Shown here: positions 43,279 through 55,722 of the stretch, in pieces
Layout: each line of letters opens with the position of its first letter
Numbering within the stretch: the stretch's first letter is position 1
NCBI GenBank assembly: GCA_036873135.1
Contig: JAPTYO010000012.1
Span: 12,966,090 to 13,030,089, forward strand
From: Clarkia xantiana subsp. parviflora
Lineage: Eukaryota > Streptophyta > Magnoliopsida > Myrtales > Onagraceae
Direction of reading: 5' to 3'
DNA: 64,000 nucleotides
Notes under the pieces: model-generated
What the model was told of the DNA's origin: nothing
Databases searched by the model: none
What the model saw: the letters and a program-made list of their open reading frames with translations, nothing else
Position numbers and translations under genes: made by a program

Positions 43279-44906
43279 ATGACTAACAGCCTGCCATCAA
43301 GAGACGACTGTCCACCGGGGGACGGTAGGCAACCAAACAATCAGAGAAGACAGCTCGTACCCCCGGCAAGACAACCCACTCCTCAGGGGCAACCTGCACC
43401 TCCTGCGCATCAAGCAACACCCCAAGCTCCACAAGTAAACAATCAAGGGGGACCATCACGCCCAGCTGGGGCTGAGTCCTCCACTGCCTCGATTCCTATG
43501 AGTCGGCGACCACATGAGCAGGGGGCACGACAGGGGGTACCGTCTCAAGGATACCAATATACGGCACCCCCACAAGGGTACCACTATGAAGCGCGTCCTC
43601 ATGAGTATCCTTACGGCATGCCAGCACAAGGAAACTATAACCGGGCTCATACCACTAACACGAGGCCTGTACATTCGCAGGGAGCACAAACAGTGACTCC
43701 AGGGTTCATGAACGCACTAGATGAGCTTTTAGCATATAGAGAGGCTGTGAGAAACAGGTAAGAGAGACAGTATGCGCAAGTGGAGCAACACCCGCAGGCG
43801 AATCAATACCCACAAGAAGAGAAGTATAAGCAGGAAGAGCATCCCAGAAGAAGAACAACACACGCACCCTCCAACTGGGCAGCGTGAAAGTCAAGGCAGA
43901 AACGAGCAAGTACCACCTCTGAGTGATAGGCAACATTTCGTCCTTCCAAAACCCCAAGCACCGCAAGGGGCATGGACTTACACCCCATTGAGGGATAATG
44001 CACAGCCTCAGCACCCCAAGGAGGCAAGAGTTCCAGCATCCACCCCCACAGGGATACCCATGTTACATGTACAGTCCTTATCATCACGAACATGGAATCC
44101 CTGCGAGTCCGGTGATAAGCTATGATGGACCTCAAAGGAATTATAGCCCATCACCACTGATGCTAACTCGGGAAGATATAGAGGCAATGATTGCGAAGAA
44201 GATGAATGAATCCAAAACGAATGGATTGCACTGGCTGTGTGATAGAACAAATCACCCCTTTACAAGGGAGCTGGAGAACAACAAAGTGCCTGATGCGTTG
44301 CACTTGATAAAGATATAAAAGTATAACGGAAAGACTGACCCCTTGGAGCACATCCAGCAACATGAGGCCTCCCTCTTGGGTAGGACAACAGATGACCGCT
44401 ACAAGGCACTATTGTTCCCAAATACGTTATTAGGGGTAGCATCGCACTGGTTCTTCAACCTACCAACTGAGAGCATCCATTCATGGGCACAACTGAAAGC
44501 TAAGTTCCTCCAAAGGTACTTGGGAGAAAGGAAGCTACTCAAGGGAACAAGTTCGCTTGACGATGTGAAGCAAGAGCATGAGGAGACGCTAGCAAACTAT
44601 TACACCAGGTTCAACCAGAACCTGGCTGATATACAAGAGGACATAACTGAGGGTGAGATCATAAGATCTTTCATAAGGAACCTTGGACGCTTTAGATCAA
44701 CCTTAGCAGAAAAGATGGCTAAAAAACCCGCATGCACACTGGAGGAGCTCGCGGCGAGGGTGAAAACCCACATTGATCTGGAAAGGCACAGAATGAGCAA
44801 GAGGGCAAAGATTCAGGCCACCAAGGAAGAGAGCACAAAGCCAAACAGAGGAAAACCACCTCAGTTTCCCCAGCCCATTAGACAACAAGACTGGCGTCCG
44901 CCCTAA
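43279..44906 (+). pseudogene. Broken gag of the old Tat-like element
   Basis: The first open piece (43279-43761) is Pro/Gln/Tyr-rich. The frame then changes; 43998-44318 and 44343-44906 share a frame, separated by one stop (TAA near 44318). They give a typical Gag core: SHWFFNLPTESIHSWAQL, KFLQRYLGERKLLKG, LANYYTRFNQ, EIIRSFIRNL, ELAARVKTHIDLE. It is homologous to the 229-310 region of the intact Gag. It cannot be translated as one protein. Confidence 0.85.
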
Positions 44907-45232
44907 CCAAGAAACCATACAGGCGAGCAGTTGAGAGCAAAGGATATCAATGTCATCAAGTTCATACCATTGAATGCAACCCCGGAAGTTGTGTTAAGAG
45001 AAATGAGGAACTTGAAGATATGGACACCCCCAGCAAGATGGAGAGCCCCAATGGTAGGGAATGAAAAATAAAAATGGTGCGATAACCATGAAGCACATGA
45101 CCATGACACAAACGAATACTTCAGTCTAAAGTTGAGCATAAACAATGCACTACAAAGGGGAGAATTGAAGCAATTCGTGGATCACGGGGGCAGCAGTGCA
45201 CCCACAAGGCCAATGCAAAAGGACAAAGGAAA

Positions 45233-47004
45233 TGAGAAGGTTGATTACAATCCTTTACCCACCAAAAGGGGAACGATCAACATGATACATGGTGGAATCG
45301 GGGCAGGCGATCAACAGCAAATGCAGGAGAGGTGTATGCCTCTAGGATAGATGCAACAACAAAGTGGAGAAAGAGGCCAATGGAGGAAAAGGAAATGGTA
45401 GTTGAATTCTCTGAGAAGGACAAAAGCCATATCGTCTTTCCACATGACGATGCCCTAGTGATAACAATGGACATTGACAACTTCGATGTGAAAATAATAC
45501 TTGTTGATGGAGGAAGTTCGGCAGATATCAGTGTTATCAGAATCGGACCGGACCGGCGGTCTGACCGGGTTCGGACCGGCGGTCTGACCGGGTTCGGACC
45601 GGAACCGGAGGCCCTCTCGGTCCGGTTCATAAATTTCCGGACGATGTTGCCGAACCCGGTTCGATAGCCGGTTTTTTTAGAGAATCGGCGGTTTTGACAT
45701 AACCGGACCGGACCGTCGGTTCTGAGTTTTGTATAAAAAAAAAAATTGGTTTCAGCTTTTAGGTTTTCACTCTTCAATTTGCGCCGCAGAGGAGCACTTC
45801 CACAGAGTCAGAGCAAGGAACTCTTTGGCCGCCGCTGAGAGCTGTCGTCTTCCATGGCCGCCGCTGAGAGTCGTCCGTCGTCTTCCGTGGCCGCCGCTGA
45901 GAGTTGTCGTCTTCCGTGGCCGCCGCTGAGAGCCGTCGTCTTCCGTGGCCGCCGCTGAGAGCCGTCGTCTGCCTTCCGTGGCTGAGATCCGTGGATTCCG
46001 CTGCAGTGACTCGCCCAGGTAAGCTTCCAGAATTTGATTTTAGTAATTAGTAACTGGATTTGCTGTTGCTTGGTTTCAACTTTATCGGGCGACCATTTGT
46101 CCGACAGCAATTGGCGGTTTTCTTGCTCAACTGATAATACTTCCGCCCGTGAGGTCCGGAATCTCATCTCAGGGAAGCCAGAGATGGAGATGGAGATGCA
46201 GTCGGGGGCGATTGGTGGTAGAGGTGGAGCTTCTGTGGTAGAGGAAGTTGGAGGGAGGGATAGCTGAGGCGTGGAGGATGTAGGGATTTTGGGGAATAAA
46301 GTTAGGGTTGTGGGCTGGGCTTTTTTTTGTGAATTGGAGAATAATAATTACAAAGTGAGGCGTGGAGGATGTGGGAATTTTGGGGAATAAAGTTAGGGTT
46401 GTGGGCTGGGCTTTTTTTGTGGAGTGGAGAATAATAATTATCCACTCACCGTGTAACCAAAACTATTGAACCGGGTTCGAACCGGGTTCGGACCGGCAAA
46501 CCGGGAACCGGCACCCTCACCGGTTCGATGCCCGGTCCGGTTCTGATAACACTGGCATATATACTGCAAATACGTGTGCTTGAAGAGATAGGGAAATCCA
46601 AGGCAGATATCAAACCGGTGAACCTTCCTCTAGTCGGATTCTCAGGACCGACAAGTTACCCTCTAGGCATGATAACTGTAGCAGTAACACTTGGACAAGG
46701 GTGGACACAGCTGAGGATTAACGTGAACTTTTTGGTAGTGGAAAACTTAGGAGCTTACAACAGGATCCTAGGGAGAACCACAATAAACCCATATGAGATT
46801 GTACCCTCAACAGTCCACCAGAAATTGAAGTACATCACTGAGAATGGAATAGGAGAAGTCATGGGTGATCAGCGCACCGCAAGGCAGTGTTACGTCAATT
46901 CCATGAGCCGTAGGTCACAACAATCAGACACGGTAGCAATGGTGATGATAGGGGGCAGACAGAGAAAGAGCTCTCAAAAAGAGGAGAAAAAACAGCCAAG
47001 GTAA
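45233..47004 (+). pseudogene. Protease region split by a hAT insertion
   Basis: The part before the insertion (45233-45528) carries INMIHGGIGAGD, HDDALVITMDI and LVDGGSSADI; the part after (46563-47004) carries LPLVGFSGPTSYPLGMI, NRILGRTTINP, STVHQKLKYITENGIGEV and RQCYVNS. Each matches the protease segment of the intact element in order. The hAT element entered directly after the active-site loop. No reverse transcriptase follows. Confidence 0.85.
45529..46554. mobile_element. hAT-type element, CAGTGTTATCAG family, copy 1
   Basis: Ends CAGTGTTATCAGAATCGG and complement CAGTGTTATCAGAACCGG. The TSD is GCAGATAT/GCATATAT (8 bp, one mismatch) in the host protease gene. Inside are a repeat of CCGCCGCTGAGAGCCGTCG type (about 45831-45975) and a direct duplication of about 85 bp (46264-46348, 46361-46443). 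There is no transposase. Confidence 0.85.
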
Positions 47005-47150
47005 GGAAGCAAAGGGCAGGAGTCACACTCCGCCTAAGCAAGCAGATATTTGGAAGTTTGGCCAAGAGAATAGGAAGTGGAAAGGTTGTAAGGGTAACAA
47101 GCATACCCTAGCAGCCAGATAATGAAAATGGAAGGAGAGTGAAAAAAATC
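47005..47150. other. Junction between protease and second gag
   Basis: Short sequence with several stops in all plus frames, probably decayed coding DNA of the element. Confidence 0.4.
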
Positions 47151-47710
47151 AATTGAAAGAGGCTTCAGGTACATAGGGGATGTGAAACAAATGCTAAGGG
47201 AACCCATTGCAAGTTACTTCGAAAGGTTCGTGGAATACTGGGCCAACATGGAGGTAACAAGAGGGGAGGCTGTAAGAGCTTTCCTTAGAAACATGCATCC
47301 AAACTCTTTCGAGGTCTTTAGAGGTCATTACGAAGTAGTGATGATAAGCACAATGCGCGAACTCAAAGAAAAATTGGACAAGGCATTCGAGAAAGAAATG
47401 CGACAGTATGATGAAGCATCTGATGAGGAAGAGGCCCACACACAAGGAAGGGGTGTAAATTTCAAATTTACACCTCTTAAGGTGCAAATTGAAGAACTTT
47501 TCATGAAACACCTGAGCAAGGAGCTGTCAGAATGCAAGTAGGAAGGTAAGGCCTTCCTGGGAAAAGACACAAGAGGATGGTGTGAATACCATGGAACGTG
47601 GGGGCATAAGACAAATGATTGCATTGGTGTTAAAAATCGAGATTGAAGAGATAATCTACAAGGGAGGACTAAAGGAATACATAACACCCGTGCCATCCAC
47701 CAACAACTAA
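47151..47710 (+). pseudogene. Second gag module with CHHC knuckle
   Basis: An open piece at 47182-47541 reads MKQMLREPIASYFERFVEYW, GEAVRAFLRNM, ELKEKLDKAFEKEMRQYDE: a Gag capsid fragment. It is followed, after a TAG stop, by RGWCEYHGTWGHKTNDC, a CX2HX4HX4C knuckle like the one in the intact element. It is different from the gag core at 44343-44906, so the old element carries two gag-type pieces, perhaps through recombination between relatives. Confidence 0.7.
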
Positions 47711-48000
47711 GGAAATCATACCAGCAGAGCACCATATCCTTGGTTTATTTTATATATATTGCGTGTTTAGTTTTCTAAAAAAACAACTCCTAAGACGGAA
47801 AACTCACGAAGTTTCACCAACTCTTTGACTATCTTTTGTTTCCCTAAAGGATGTATTGGAACACCTATGACACCCCTCCTGTATATAAGGCATAAAATGC
47901 TTTCAATGAAGTAGAAGTTTATCAAAATATTTCCTAAGTATGAGATAACAATATCTCCACAAGTTCCTTACTTAGATATGACAACCAAGTGCATGACACT

Positions 48001-48730
48001 TTTTGTGCCCTCCGGGAGCCTATCTCGTGAAAAAATTTGTGCCCTCTAAGAGCCTATCTCATGAAAAATTATGTGCCCTCCGAGAGCCTATCTCGTGAAA
48101 AATTATGTGCCTTCCGAGATCCTATCTCGTGAAAAATTATGTGCCTTCCGAGAGCCTATCTCGCGAAAAAAATCCGCGCCTTCCGAGAGCCTATCTCGCG
48201 AACTAATTCCGTGCCTTCCGAGAGCCTATCTCGCGAACATATTCTGCGCCTTCCGATAGTCTATCTCGCGAACTAATTTCGTGCCTTCCGAGAGCCTATC
48301 TCGCGAACATATTCCGCGCCTTCCGAGAGCCTATCTCGCGAACTAATTTCGTGACTTCCGAGAGCCTATCTCGCGAACATATTCCGCGCCTTCAGAGAAC
48401 TTATCTCACGAACTAATTTTGTGCCTTCCGAGAGCCTATCTCGCGAACATATTCCGCGCCTTCCGAGAGCCTATCTCGCGAACTAATTCCATGCCTTTCG
48501 AGAGCCTATCTCGCGAACATATTCCGCGCCTTCCGAAAGCCTATCTCGCGAACTAATTCCGTGTCTTCCGAGAGCCTATCTCGTGAACATATTACGTGCC
48601 ATCTGAGAGCCTATCTCGCGAACTAATTCCGCGCCTTCCGAGAGCCTATCTCGCGAACACATTTTGTACCTTCCGAGAGCCTATCTCGCGAACACATTAT
48701 GTGCCCTCCGAGAGCCTATCTCGTAAACAT
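48001..48730. repeat. 35-bp minisatellite, about 20 copies
   Basis: The unit TGCCTTCCGAGAGCCTATC followed by TCGCGAAC and either TAATTCC or ATATTCC. Two unit types alternate, so the higher-order period is 70 bp. It lies between the sense gag remains and the antisense ORF. ORFs spelled within it are artefacts. Confidence 0.92.
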
Positions 48731-49147
48731 TTTTTGACTCCAACAACATACCGTGAAAAAAATTTACTTTTTAAAGTAAGGATACATGATATGAGAAACA
48801 CGCAAGTTTGTTTATGATGATATTATAGGTATCCCGACACAAGAGGAAGCTAAAGAGACATCAAGCAAATAAATGCAAACACAAGAAAGGAATATGCAAA
48901 GAAGGAACCACACAGGCAACCACAAAAGGCTACCACAACCAAGTAACAAGTCATCCTACCATCCATGCCACAAGCCAAGGCAAACATCATAAAGAAAGTA
49001 AACACAACCAAGTCTAGTAGCAACTCCGAAAAGCGCCTAAGTATGAGGTCTTTAAAATATACTCAACCCAACACGGGGAGAAACCACTCAACCCATCAAG
49101 GGGAGAAAAAGAAAAGGAATATGTACAAGGATAGAGATGTTAGATAA
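48731..49147. other. Spacer of the old retroelement
   Basis: A-rich sequence with stops in all frames; no recognisable gene. Confidence 0.4.
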
Positions 49148-49520
49148 TCAGTCGGACGCCACTGGGGAGTCCTCACGGTCCTGATGCTCAGAAGAAGAAC
49201 CACTAATGGAACTCGAAATAGATGAAGAGGAACCCGAATCAACAACATCGATAAGAGTAGTATCCTCCTGCACATGGGCAACATGCACGTTCTCAGCAAC
49301 AGCAGCCTGCCCCCTAAGCACAACAACATAACCACTAGCATAAGGACCAAAGTCACCCAAGTCGCGAATTGGAAACTGAGGATCAATCCTGAATATCTGA
49401 TCCGTAAGATACTCTCCAAACTGGTTCATCTCCTTGGTACACCGAACCTGGAAGTCAGCAGCATAGGCAGGAGAAGACTTATACTCAGCCACTCCAGTAA
49501 CTCTCTCCTCCTTGCGAAAT
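49148..49520 (-). pseudogene. 3' part of the old element's antisense ORF
   Basis: Minus-strand frame of about 114 residues (from MAEYKSSPAYAADFQVRC to a Ser-rich acidic tail, SSSSSISSSISGSSSE, then stop at 49148). Position, orientation and acidic Ser-rich end match the last exon of the intact aORF. Upstream it is cut off by the CACTA element. Confidence 0.65.
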
Positions 49521-49523
49521 TTC

Positions 49524-52500
49524 CACTACAAGAAAACATGGATATAGCAGCAAATAAAAAAATTCGCTGTTAAAGGTTGATGCTAAATGTAGGTACTAGT
49601 AACAGTTTGATTTTTGCGATAGTAATGTAAGCCTTTTGTAACGACTAAAATATTGATGCAAAAAGTCACATTCAGCAACGGCATCTACTGCAACTAAACA
49701 TATATGTATTTGTGACGGCTTAAATGTCGCCACTAAAATAAGTTTTCAGTAGCGACTTATTAGTTGACGGTGAATGTTGGTTTCAATAGCGGCTTTTAAG
49801 CTCCCCTAAAATGTATGTGCGGTGGCAACTATTTGGTCGCCACTAAAAACCATTTTTAGCAACGGTTTTTTTCTCGCTTCAACTAGTAATATTCAGCATC
49901 GATTCTTTACCGCTGCAAGATGTGACTTTCAGCAGCTGCGTTTTTTCGTTGCAAAAAGTTGATTTGACCAGAGGCTTTTTGCTGTTGCAAGAAGTAGTTT
50001 TCTGCAACGATAGACTTTCGCTGTAAAACTTCTCTTTTGTTGATATGTGATGTTTTTTTACGATAATGGAACATAATAATAAAGTTTAAAATTTTTTGGA
50101 GGAATGTATGTGACAGTGTCTATTATTTCAACATAATTATTATAAAAATATTTTAATTGGGGAAAAAGTTAAATAAAAATAATTAGAAAAATTAATGTCA
50201 AATATTTTACATATGCATACAAATGTTAGAAGTTTACAAATTACTTATAAAAATAAAATATATTTTTGAATTAATAAATAAATAATATATGAAGAAATTC
50301 ATTAACAGAAATTTAAATTTAAATAACAAAAAATAATGAAATAGGAATTAATTATTTAAACAAAAAAAAAGTTTAAGTTTAAGGTTTTTTATTCTTAGCC
50401 TCTAACATTAAGGACTTAAATTAAAAGCAATACAAAGTATGATGATTAGATATAATATTCCCAAATAAATATGGTATAAACCCTAGCACCTAGCATAGCA
50501 GCAGCCGCAGGGGAGGAGACAGCAGGAGAGGTAGGAAGGGTAGAGGCGTAGTTAAAATTCGTCGGCCAAGCGGCAGTTACCCTGACAACGCTAGGGTTTC
50601 CGCCAGCCCCGCAGCAGTTCCAGCCGGCCACGCAGCAGTTCCAGCCGGCCACGCAGCAGTAGGATAACATCTTCCACGATTGGTGGCTCTGAGGTAATGC
50701 ATTTTCTTATGTACTTTGTGTCTAGCACCTCGCTAGTGATTCTGTGTTGTTTGATCACTTGAAGGGAAATATCCACTATGAGAGGCAAACTATTGCAAAA
50801 TTTACCATTTTAGGTCCTAATCCATGTCCTTCTAATTGCAGGGTTCTTTTCTTCGATAACTCTGTTGAGAATGGTAAGCATTTAGAAAATAATAATAATA
50901 AGGATGATACCAAGTTGTTAGACTGCCATAATGGCAGTGATAGTAGTCTTACAATTGTAAACTATTGTTGATTTAAATGATGATAAGCGAAACAACACCA
51001 GTCTGTTGATTCCGGATGTGCTGTGAAGACCAAGGTGTCTGAATTACAGGTTAGATACTATTGTCAGAATGTGGTGCGAATGGTTGGGACAAGAGATTCC
51101 TGATGATCCTGGTATATTATGTTTGTTTTTTGGTTGATACTTGGATCTTTCTCTGTGCAAATCTTACTTTAAAGTCAATTTACCTAATGCCAGGTTGTGT
51201 GATCACTTAGCTTCAAGTCTAGATCTTTATGTACAACTTGAGGAGTCTGAGGTGGCCACCGTATCCGTTCCAACGTCTCACTATGTTCAACTAAGCCACT
51301 ACGTCCATTCCATATGTCAACAAGCCCTATCAGACTTCTTATCCATCTTAATAGATCAAACAAAAGCGGTTATTGGAGGAGTGTGAATGAAGTACTGCAC
51401 TACGTGCGGACAATCAGGAAGGAGGAAACATGAGTAACAAGTTAATAAACTGCCCCAATAGGGAGTGGAGAGGAGTTGTTAAAGATGCTGCTGGACTGTC
51501 TGCTCTCTTGAGTTAAGAAGTTGCGGTGTTTGATGTGGAGAAGTCTTGTATTGATCATCATCAGGTCGTGAAAGACCTCAGGTTCTTCACGACCTCAAAA
51601 AAAAGGACAAGGTTAGAAGAGCGTGGCAGTCAAAAGAAGGTATGCTTTCATGATGCTTAAAAGCTTATTTATGAATTGAGTCGGTGCTGGTAGGCTTGCA
51701 TTTGATTAAATTATTTTTACATTTGGTATGTAGATTGAGATTATTTAAATTCAGGGAAGATTCCCCAACATGACTTTGCAATAATCATCTTGGGTTACAA
51801 TTATGATTTAGGGTGGAAATAAATTTTTTTATGGTGATAAAAAGTGTTTGCTCTCTTGCAGTTCTGCACATGTTATGGAGAATGCTAGCAATGTTGGCAA
51901 AAAAAGAAACTCAAGTTCTGCACCTGCCTCATCTTTGTGAGTTTGAAATTGAAAATTCCAAGTCGGTTCCAAAGGCATAAAGGAGGTCTAAGAGGAAGAA
52001 TGGAGCTAAAATCAAGAGCACTAAGTTAAAGAAAAAAGCCGACAAGAATCAAGATACACCACAGTGACACAATTTGGATCAGTCTTCGACCCGAGTGTCA
52101 AGACACCGGTGTTGATGTTGAAGGAGATTCTCTTGAGAAGCCAATAGTGCCACTTTCAGAAGTTTATACTGCTCTATTTAATTATCCTTTTAAGAAGCCA
52201 GTTGTGCTTGTATCATATTTATTTATATTTATTTGTATAAAGAAGTATAATGGATAATTTGACAAAGTTAATATATATTTTTTTTTTCTGTTGCAACTTG
52301 AAATGTCTTACGAACTTTAAAATTAAATTATTAATCTTAATTAACAAAAAATTGTATATTATAAACACATATTTAGTAGCGACTATAGTCTGCAATTAAA
52401 AGCATGTTCCAATTTTTTTTTTATTTGCTGCTGCTGTTAAGTGTTTTTACTATCCATTAATTTTGCTGCTAATACTTACCTTTAGTGGCAAACTGCTGGT

Positions 52501-52723
52501 ATACATAACATTTAGTAGCAGCTTATTTTTGTTGCTATTACATATATTTAGTGGCGGCATATATTTAGTAACGGAACATTGTTGTTGCTAAAACCTTTAG
52601 CCACGGGGTTTTTAGTAACGATCCTTTTGTGGCGACTATGTCGTTACTAAAGGCTTTAGCAGCGACATTTGAAGTTTTAGTAGCGAATTTCTGCCTCTAC
52701 TGTAGCTCTGCTTTTTTGTAGTG
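49524..52723. mobile_element. CACTA (En/Spm-like) element, defective
   Basis: Starts CACTACAAGAAAAC and ends with the complement of CACTACAAAAAAG, flanked by the 3-bp TSD TTC (49521-49523, 52724-52726). Both subterminal regions (about 250-450 bp) hold many short AGCAACGG/AGTAGCGAC-like motifs, typical transposase-binding repeats. The 3.2-kb body has no intact transposase. Frames at 50744-50971 and 51141-51386 are unrecognised and may be captured gene pieces. Confidence 0.92.
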
Positions 52724-52726
52724 TTC

Positions 52727-54413
52727 TCCTCAATATTCTTCAACTCCGCAGCATGGAGTGAAGAATCAACATCAGCCTGTCGGCGCAAATCCGCAATAGT
52801 AGTCTCAAGCGAGGCAACCTAATCCCGAAGTTCCTACATCTTCAATCAAAAAGGCGATTTTTCTCCACGGCATTGCTAACCTCATCCTTCAAGGATACTT
52901 GTTTATCCTCAAGTACCTTATTCTCCTCAGATAGCTCAAGGGCAACGGACGAAAGATTAACCATGTCAGACATGCCCAAGACAATGAACAAACGTCAGGT
53001 AGCATAGCAAACAATTACTCAGAACGGAAGACAAAAGAAAACGATCACTTACCGGGGCATATCGAGATAGAACCCCTTGAACAAAACGCCTAGTTTCCTT
53101 AGGAGATTTGGGAAGAGAAAGGCGACTCCAGGAGCAACAACACTCCATAAGACACGAACCCCAACCTCAAGAGTGTGCAAGGAAGAATGACTGTCAAAAT
53201 GATACTCCTTTAATCCAGCAAAAGGAGTCCACTCAGCTTTAACGATATCCTCATTAGTCAGACGAGACAGGTCCTTGCGACTCAAGACAGGGAGTCGGAC
53301 TGTATCAACAAGTTAGAAAATGAACACAAGCAAGAAGTGACAATATATCTACAAGTTATAAAGTAGAAACAAACATGAGACTCGTTCCCTCGGCTATGGG
53401 GCAAGGGATGGAGAAGACGCATCAACACCTATGGTCACCCCACCACCATCGGCAGGCCGCTTCCCTTTGTCAAGCAAGGAGGGAACCTCCTTGACCACTA
53501 TCTCCTTATCACGAGAAGGTGTCGGCAAACGAGCATTCGAATGAGAGTCTCTCGCAGTCTTTTTCTTCTTGACAGCCGAGAGACCGACCTCAGAGTCAGG
53601 CTTCCGTGCCTTAGACTTTGATTGGCTCGAACTCTTGCTCACAGGAACGACACGCTCGGTGACCAATGGCGAGTGCCCTGATAACATAAAGAAAACAACA
53701 TGAGAACGGTTACAAATATATCATAAAAGAAAAAGAAGAGAAGGAAGAACATACTGGAAGCCTCCGCGGCCCTCCCCGACTTAGAAGATTTCTTGGGAGC
53801 AGAGCTAGATGGTCCTTTCTGTGAAACCCTCGGATGGGCTCCGCCTGCACATTATAGGTTTTTCTGTGAAACCAACCTACAAAGGAAAAACAAAAGATGA
53901 ATAAAAAAAAGAAGACTAAGCGACATACCAAACCCTCGGAGGGAGGGATCTAGCGAATCCCCGCCTCATACAGATCCGTCTCGGTCATCACAGACACATG
54001 ACAATAAGACTTGGTCTGGTGTACACTACAACCTTTCCCACCGGGGGCACTGTCACAATCTCTCGAATGTTCTTCACAGACGGAAGGAAGGGGTATAAGG
54101 GTTCATCTAAGGGACTAACGTCACGTAACTCAACATGCTCGTTATAGTCACTCCGACCCAAATGGTTCCCCGACAATGGCGCGAGACCTAACTCGAAAGC
54201 AGTAGAAAATTCCAAACTTGAGATAGACTCCGACTCAGACCAATATTCAAACTCAGTATCTGACTCAGAATCCGACTCTGAGCTAACATCAGGAAAGAAA
54301 GTAACGCGACGAATGGAGGGGACGAAAAACTTACTCATCCTGCGAAGAATGTAGCGTTGTTGCAAAGTCCGAGTTTTGGAGCACCACCACAAGTATAATA
54401 CCTGCCATATCAA
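52727..54413 (-). pseudogene. 5' part of the old element's antisense ORF
   Basis: Separate minus-strand open pieces with the layout of the intact aORF: an N-terminal part near 54337 (MSKFFVPSIRRVTFF, then a Ser/Asp/Glu-rich stretch), a basic Ser-rich linker with a KKKK patch (53394-53687), a globular piece (53049-53285: WTPFAGLKEYHFD, GVRVLWSVVAPG), and a coiled coil (about 52860-52970: LELSEENKVLEDKQVSLKDEV). Frames are broken by stops and some gaps may be introns, so no intact protein is claimed. Confidence 0.6.
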
Positions 54414-55722
54414 GCTAAGTATCTAAACAAGGGGCAATTTCCCGGGTAAGCTCGGAAATAGCCCAACATCGACAACTAGGCCGTATAACGATCAAGGAGT
54501 AATAATCAAGGTTCAAGAATACTCAACAACACCCGACATACAAGTAATTTCGCGACATCAAAATCAAACAAGAAAAATCCAACGGGCAAAATCATTTCCG
54601 AGCAAACGACTATCTACTCAATACGACCATCACAACTCAAGCATTCGAGAAATCATCGCAAATCAAGCATAGGCAATCCAAATACAAGCATTTCATGTGT
54701 TCATAAGACGGAAAAAAGATCGAACCTTCGGAAATCCCGAACCGATTTGAAATGTCGGTTCGGAATTTAAATTTCGCCGACGCCGGAGGTAAAGACCCAC
54801 AGCCGTCGCCCGCCGATCGCTGGAGCTGCGCTAGGATTGGTTCTCGCCTGCCTCGCCTTCGTCAGCCGGAGCAGTGGTCGGCCTCGCCGTCGCGAGAGGT
54901 GGCGCTGTCGCGCTCCGTCGGTGTCCGAATCGCCTGCTCGCCTCGCCTCACGCCACCCACCGGAGGAGCTCTCCTCTGCTTCGCCTCTGCCGTGCTGGTC
55001 TCCCTCCGCCTGGGATCGCGCCGCCGTGCCGAAATCCTCCCCCTCCGCCGTGAAGAGCTGCGTCGGCCACCCTTACGTTAGGGCTTGGAGTTTTTTCTTG
55101 GTCCCCAAGAATGTGAAGTGAAGAAAAAAGATGATGGAGGCTCTAAGTGAGGTAATTCTATTCCCTTATTTTATAAGTAAAGGTGTGTAGGGTTTTTAGA
55201 GGAGACATAATCACCACCATCAGTTTGAATTAAAGGAGATCTAAGGGTTATATAGAAAACTATCATCTTTGCCCCCTTTTTAACTATGGTTAGGCACATT
55301 TTTATTCAAGATAACATTCTGTAGGCATATATCTCAATTTCCCATACTTAGAAATTTTTTGGACCCGGTCCAAATATTTTTCACGTACAGGATTCACCCC
55401 ACATGATCACGTATTGGATACAATGGCATGAAATTAGATTGCATTAGTCCATACTCATGATTGCATTACATCTCCATGCATGTACATGTTTTTAAAAATA
55501 TATAGAAGAGAAGATCAGATTTTTATATCCACATTTTTCGGACGCGTGTCTAAGCACGTCCTCTTTTTGCTCTAACGTTTAATCTTCCTCTATTTGAAAA
55601 GGCGCCCACAGACAGGCAAAGGATTCGTCAAGAGGTAACAACACGGTTTCAAATTGTGCATGTCATCCCATCGTAAAATAGAGTCAATCAAGGGTTAACC
55701 TATTGGTTGACTCGGGGGCACG
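54414..55722. other. Leader of the antisense ORF and 3' spacer of the old element
   Basis: 54750-55080 is strikingly GC-rich (CCGCCG, CGCCTCGCC repeats) and spells open frames on the plus strand without recognisable domains. Being upstream of the antisense ORF it may be its leader or a captured gene fragment. GACTCGGGGGCACG (55709-55722) is the polypurine tract. Confidence 0.45.

Noticed and set aside
48071..48817. ORFs with repeated ESLSRE/PRAYLAN text
   Set aside because: Direct translation of the 35-bp minisatellite.
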